Of a DNA stretch of 5,787 nt, positions 5,482 to 5,787 are shown piece after piece. Every line of letters starts with the position of its first letter. Positions within the stretch are counted from its first letter, which is position 1. The notes beneath the pieces were generated by a model. The model did not search any database. It worked only from the letters and a program-made list of their open reading frames with translations, and was not told the origin of the DNA. The translations under genes and the position numbers were made by a program. The DNA comes from an uncultured Collinsella sp. (GTDB lineage Bacteria > Actinomycetota > Coriobacteriia > Coriobacteriales > Coriobacteriaceae): the NCBI GenBank assembly GCA_902470065.1, contig CABRFA010000035.1, positions 1 through 5,787 of the forward strand, written 5' to 3'.

Positions 5482-5751
5482 ATGGACAACAACACGCTGC
5501 TATTCCAGGACAAAGGTTCGGGTAGGTATAAAGACGTCAAGATCTACCCCAACCGTATTGAGGTGCTCAAGAAGGGCACTTTTGGTGGCAAGCACACCGA
5601 GATTGTCTACCTTAAGGACATCACGGGGGTCAACAGGATCAAGGGTCGCGACGTTTTCCTGCGTAACAGGCTGTTGACCGCTTGCGTCTTTAGCCTGAGT
5701 AGCCGTGCGAAGGCCCAGGAATTTGTGAAAGCGCTGAACATGGTGATGTAG
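5482..5751 (+). CDS. Small PH-like domain protein
   Basis: 89 residues from ATG 5482, set by GGGAG eight bases upstream; an in-frame GTG at 5437 would add 15 residues with no ribosome binding site. The order of short beta strands (VKIYPNRIEVLK, TEIVYLKDITGVNRI, RDVFLRNR, ACVFSLSS) followed by a C-terminal helix (RAKAQEFVKALNMV) is the pattern of a minimal bacterial PH-like domain: a seven-strand barrel capped by one helix. There is no signal peptide or membrane segment, so it should be cytoplasmic. Many basic residues (Lys and Arg in the strands) could favour binding to acidic lipid, nucleic acid or a protein partner. The fold assignment is from pattern, and the function is unknown. The gene is intact and divergent from the nuclease gene. 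Confidence 0.75.
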   Translation: MDNNTLLFQDKGSGRYKDVKIYPNRIEVLKKGTFGGKHTEIVYLKDITGVNRIKGRDVFLRNRLLTACVFSLSSRAKAQEFVKALNMVM

Positions 5752-5787
5752 CCGATAGCGGCGTTCGGGCCAAGGTAAAAATCGGGG

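Overview
The window is a GC-rich chromosomal segment from a Gram-positive bacterium, most likely an actinobacterium of the class Coriobacteriia (Collinsella-like). This rests on base composition, GC-rich third codon positions, clear Shine-Dalgarno sites and the style of the encoded proteins; there is no rRNA or marker gene, so the assignment is inference.

Layout from left to right: (1) + strand, 105-1088: a single-pass membrane protein with a disordered, repeat-containing cytoplasmic N-terminus, a PASTA-like outer domain and a heptad-repeat tail. (2) - strand, 1101-2282: a cation diffusion facilitator (CDF) metal exporter of the MntE-like size class, tail-to-tail with gene 1. (3) 2283-2500: a divergent control region holding a striking 25-bp near-palindrome and a smaller inverted repeat. 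(4) + strand, 2501-3838: a protein with two zinc ribbons and a conserved C-terminal VNGQTG motif. (5) 3839-4263: 425 bp between convergent genes, with a possible structured RNA ending in a strong intrinsic terminator and, beyond it, a possible decayed gene end on the - strand. (6) - strand, 4264-5313: a DUF1016/YhcG-type PD-(D/E)XK nuclease-family protein. (7) + strand, 5482-5751: an 89-residue PH-like small protein.

The genes do not form one operon: orientation changes at every boundary except across the 3839-4263 gap, where the two flanking genes converge. Most appear to be single-gene transcription units. The CDF exporter and the zinc-ribbon protein share a divergent intergenic region, which allows but does not prove joint regulation. 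The nuclease with the adjacent debris looks like a small accessory insertion in otherwise housekeeping DNA. I see no CRISPR array, insertion sequence, tRNA or rRNA. The least explained parts are the structured 3945-4085 stretch, the 25-bp palindrome, and the phosphothreonine-like motifs in gene 1.
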